In this document: positions 63,472 to 64,000 of the stretch, one piece after another
How the letters are laid out: each line of letters starts with the position of its first letter
Numbering within the stretch: position 1 is the stretch's first letter
NCBI RefSeq assembly: GCF_050908995.1
Contig: NC_135133.1
Coordinates: forward strand, 1,654,001-1,718,000
Reading direction: 5' to 3'
Length of the DNA: 64,000 nucleotides
DNA from: Andrena cerasifolii
Lineage: Eukaryota; Arthropoda; Insecta; Hymenoptera; Andrenidae
Notes under the pieces: generated by a model
What the model saw: the letters and a program-made list of their open reading frames with translations, nothing else
Told to the model about the DNA's origin: nothing
Databases searched by the model: none
Translations under genes and position numbers: made by a program

Positions 63472-64000
63472 GGGGTCAGACCACTGTGAAGTCGTGAAAA
63501 ATTGTCACTTTTTAGGATTTATTTTTTAGTAAACGCAATGTCCAAAGTAAATAATGTTTTGTCTGCTTATTAATACACTTATTGACAGTATAAAAAAAAA
63601 TTATTTTAAATTTTAAATAGTTTTTTTTTTAATATTATGTGAGCACTGATGTGAGCGCCTTGAGAAAGCGATGCACAGCTGGTGTGCGTGATACCGGGAG
63701 AACGACGCATTTGAAGCAAAAAATTCAAAGTGTGTTGTAATCATTATGAGTGTGGTTATCGCCGGAACCAGGATTATTTTAACTGATAAAAAATTAACAA
63801 AATGGCGGAGGTTTGAAGTTTAAGTGTCGAAATACGGTGTATTTTTCAATAATTTTGCCTTGTAAGAAGTATGAAATGTTTAATCCAAAAAGCTTTCCGT
63901 GGTTCCGGGCATAGCCACTGATGTTCTGAATAAGGTGTAAAAATTTCAGACTGATTGGTCAAATAGTTTTTTTTGCAATCACCTGCACCAGTTGAAAAAA
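63472..64000. mobile_element. family Z (B-related) element, left part, cut by the window end
   Basis: GGGGTCAGACCACTGTGAAG follows TTAA at 63468-63471. CAAAATGGCGG at 63798 sits 326 bp from the end, as in family B. The right half lies beyond the window. Confidence 0.65.

Overview
The window is non-bacterial, AT-rich eukaryotic DNA. It has very large introns, many small inverted-repeat transposons and almost no long reading frames. The one confidently recognised gene is the 3' half of a 5-HT2-type serotonin receptor, whose TM6/TM7 sequence is of the arthropod type. An insect source is therefore likely; Hymenoptera is a guess, not a demonstration.

Gene content. Three plus-strand exons of the receptor (12107-12547, 41216-41733, 45591-46084) join in phase with consensus splice sites. 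They give a 483-residue C-terminal part: about 400 residues of third intracellular loop, then TM6, TM7 and a short tail. The exons for the N-terminus and TM1-TM5 were not found and should lie upstream of base 1. Nearly the whole window is therefore intron or 3' flank of this locus: more than 12 kb of upstream intron, a 28.7 kb intron, a 3.9 kb intron, and about 18 kb downstream. One 200-codon open stretch inside the large intron (28128-28730) is a weak candidate exon. A broken mariner-type transposase start lies at 39650-39908.

Repeats. The introns and flank are packed with short non-autonomous elements. The most striking group has TTAA-GGGG ... CCCC-TTAA ends, fold-back arms and a size near 660-750 bp (families A, B, C and D, plus a partial element Z at the right edge). 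Three independent comparisons within the window show the empty site and support insertion at TTAA: A2 inside D, A3 inside K, and B1 inside repeat R. Families B and Z carry a YY1/Pho-like CAAAATGGCGG motif at an almost fixed 324-328 bp from the terminus. A second TTAA group has CCC-type, piggyBac-like ends (I1, I2, Y). Others are a Tc1-like fold-back, TA-flanked MITEs, a small Helitron-like element, and a fold-back element built from 32-bp tandem units.

Tandem arrays. There is a palindrome-derived array (2.2-3.2 kb), a 180-bp array just before the last receptor exon (44.8-45.5 kb), and a 153-bp array (61.7-62.5 kb).

Limits. No tRNA, rRNA, CRISPR or promoter could be supported. Element boundaries were read by eye from inverted ends and may be off by a few bases where no target duplication is stated.
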